Source: Actinomycetota bacterium
GTDB lineage: Bacteria; Actinomycetota; Actinomycetes; Streptosporangiales; Streptosporangiaceae
Direction of reading: 5' to 3'
NCBI GenBank assembly: GCA_003242605.1
Contig: QGUZ01000277.1
Location: forward strand, 1-6,823
DNA length: 6,823 bases
The position numbers and the translations under genes were made by a program. The notes under the pieces were generated by a model, which saw only the letters and a program-made list of their open reading frames with translations, was not told the DNA's origin and did no database searches. This document shows, piece after piece, positions 5,302 through 6,823 of this stretch (the first letter of the stretch is position 1; the number at the start of each line of letters is the position of its first letter).

Positions 5302-5339
5302 GCCGGGGAGGCGGGGATGCCGGGCGGGGCCTCCCCGGC
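5302..5339 (-). terminator. GC-rich hairpin downstream of the chitinase gene, probable terminator
   Basis: GCCGGGGAGGC (5302-5312) and GCCTCCCCGGC (5329-5339) are perfect 11-bp inverted arms around a 16-base loop. The near arm is 24 bases beyond the chitinase stop. No U-run follows on the gene strand. T-less hairpins of this kind are commonly proposed as terminators in high-GC actinomycetes, so the terminator role is inferred from position and stem strength. Confidence 0.5.
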
Positions 5340-5363
5340 GGCCGGTGCGCCGGCGCGGCCGGC

Positions 5364-6823
<1,460 letters not shown>

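Larger units (their letters stand above)
4834..5363. other. 530-bp convergent intergenic region without a convincing gene
   Basis: This gap between the 3' ends of the kinase and chitinase genes is visibly less GC-rich from about 4850 to 5230 than the coding DNA. The possible frames in it (for example 4867-5082 +, 4983-5231 - and 5089-5466 +) give Arg/Pro/Ser-rich peptides without domains or good starts. It holds an intrinsic terminator, a 14-bp dyad at 4881-4894, a 13-bp perfect inverted repeat at 4922-4965, small dyads at 5059-5069 (TCACGGCGTGA) and 5095-5112, and an 11-bp inverted repeat near the chitinase end. I see no tRNA, no CRISPR array and no recognisable riboswitch. Confidence 0.55.

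Noticed and set aside
4866..5363. tRNA, riboswitch (cobalamin, cyclic di-nucleotide types) or CRISPR array in the convergent gap
   Set aside because: Some short strings resemble conserved boxes (for example GCCACT near 5180), but the ordered sets of conserved elements, cloverleaf or repeat-spacer periodicity are absent.

Overview
The window is very GC-rich DNA, with coding third positions almost entirely G or C, GTG/TTG-type starts, and gene families typical of filamentous Actinomycetota. The families are a PknB-like membrane Ser/Thr kinase, a DUF6328-like membrane protein, a rhodanese-CBS fusion and a secreted FN3-GH18 chitinase. A Streptosporangiales-like or Streptomyces-like host fits best. 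This is inference from style and gene content; no lineage marker such as rRNA is present.

Layout from left to right. A tetratricopeptide-repeat protein on the + strand (to 1427) is open to the left edge, and its coding signal runs upstream of its first ATG. It converges, with a 13-bp gap, on a four-helix DUF6328-type membrane protein (1441-1995, - strand). Two more genes follow on the - strand: a rhodanese plus CBS-pair protein (2179-2880) and a tiny hydrophobic protein (2937-3110). Across a 217-bp divergent region lies a transmembrane Ser/Thr protein kinase on the + strand (3328-4833). It has an extracytoplasmic Gly-X-Y stalk and a helical C-terminal domain. A 530-bp convergent region with several hairpins, including an intrinsic terminator, separates it from the 3' end of a secreted chitinase (5364 to the right edge, - strand). 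The chitinase N-terminus lies outside the window.

How the genes may relate. The middle block (DUF6328 protein, rhodanese-CBS protein, small membrane protein and kinase) looks like envelope or stress signalling plus small regulatory proteins. The spacing allows 2937-3110 and 2179-2880 to be co-transcribed from the region they share divergently with the kinase. The TPR gene and the chitinase are neighbours with no evident functional tie.

No obvious new multi-gene system (CRISPR, phage, transposon, biosynthetic cluster) is present. The observations most worth a second look are: a dyad that would pair with the ribosome-binding site of the small membrane protein; a dyad in place of a ribosome-binding site before the rhodanese-CBS gene; an atypical rhodanese loop; an atypical kinase activation segment combined with a collagen-like stalk; a 16-bp perfect palindrome overlapping a tandem repeat upstream of the DUF6328 gene; and a 13-bp perfect inverted repeat in the convergent gap.
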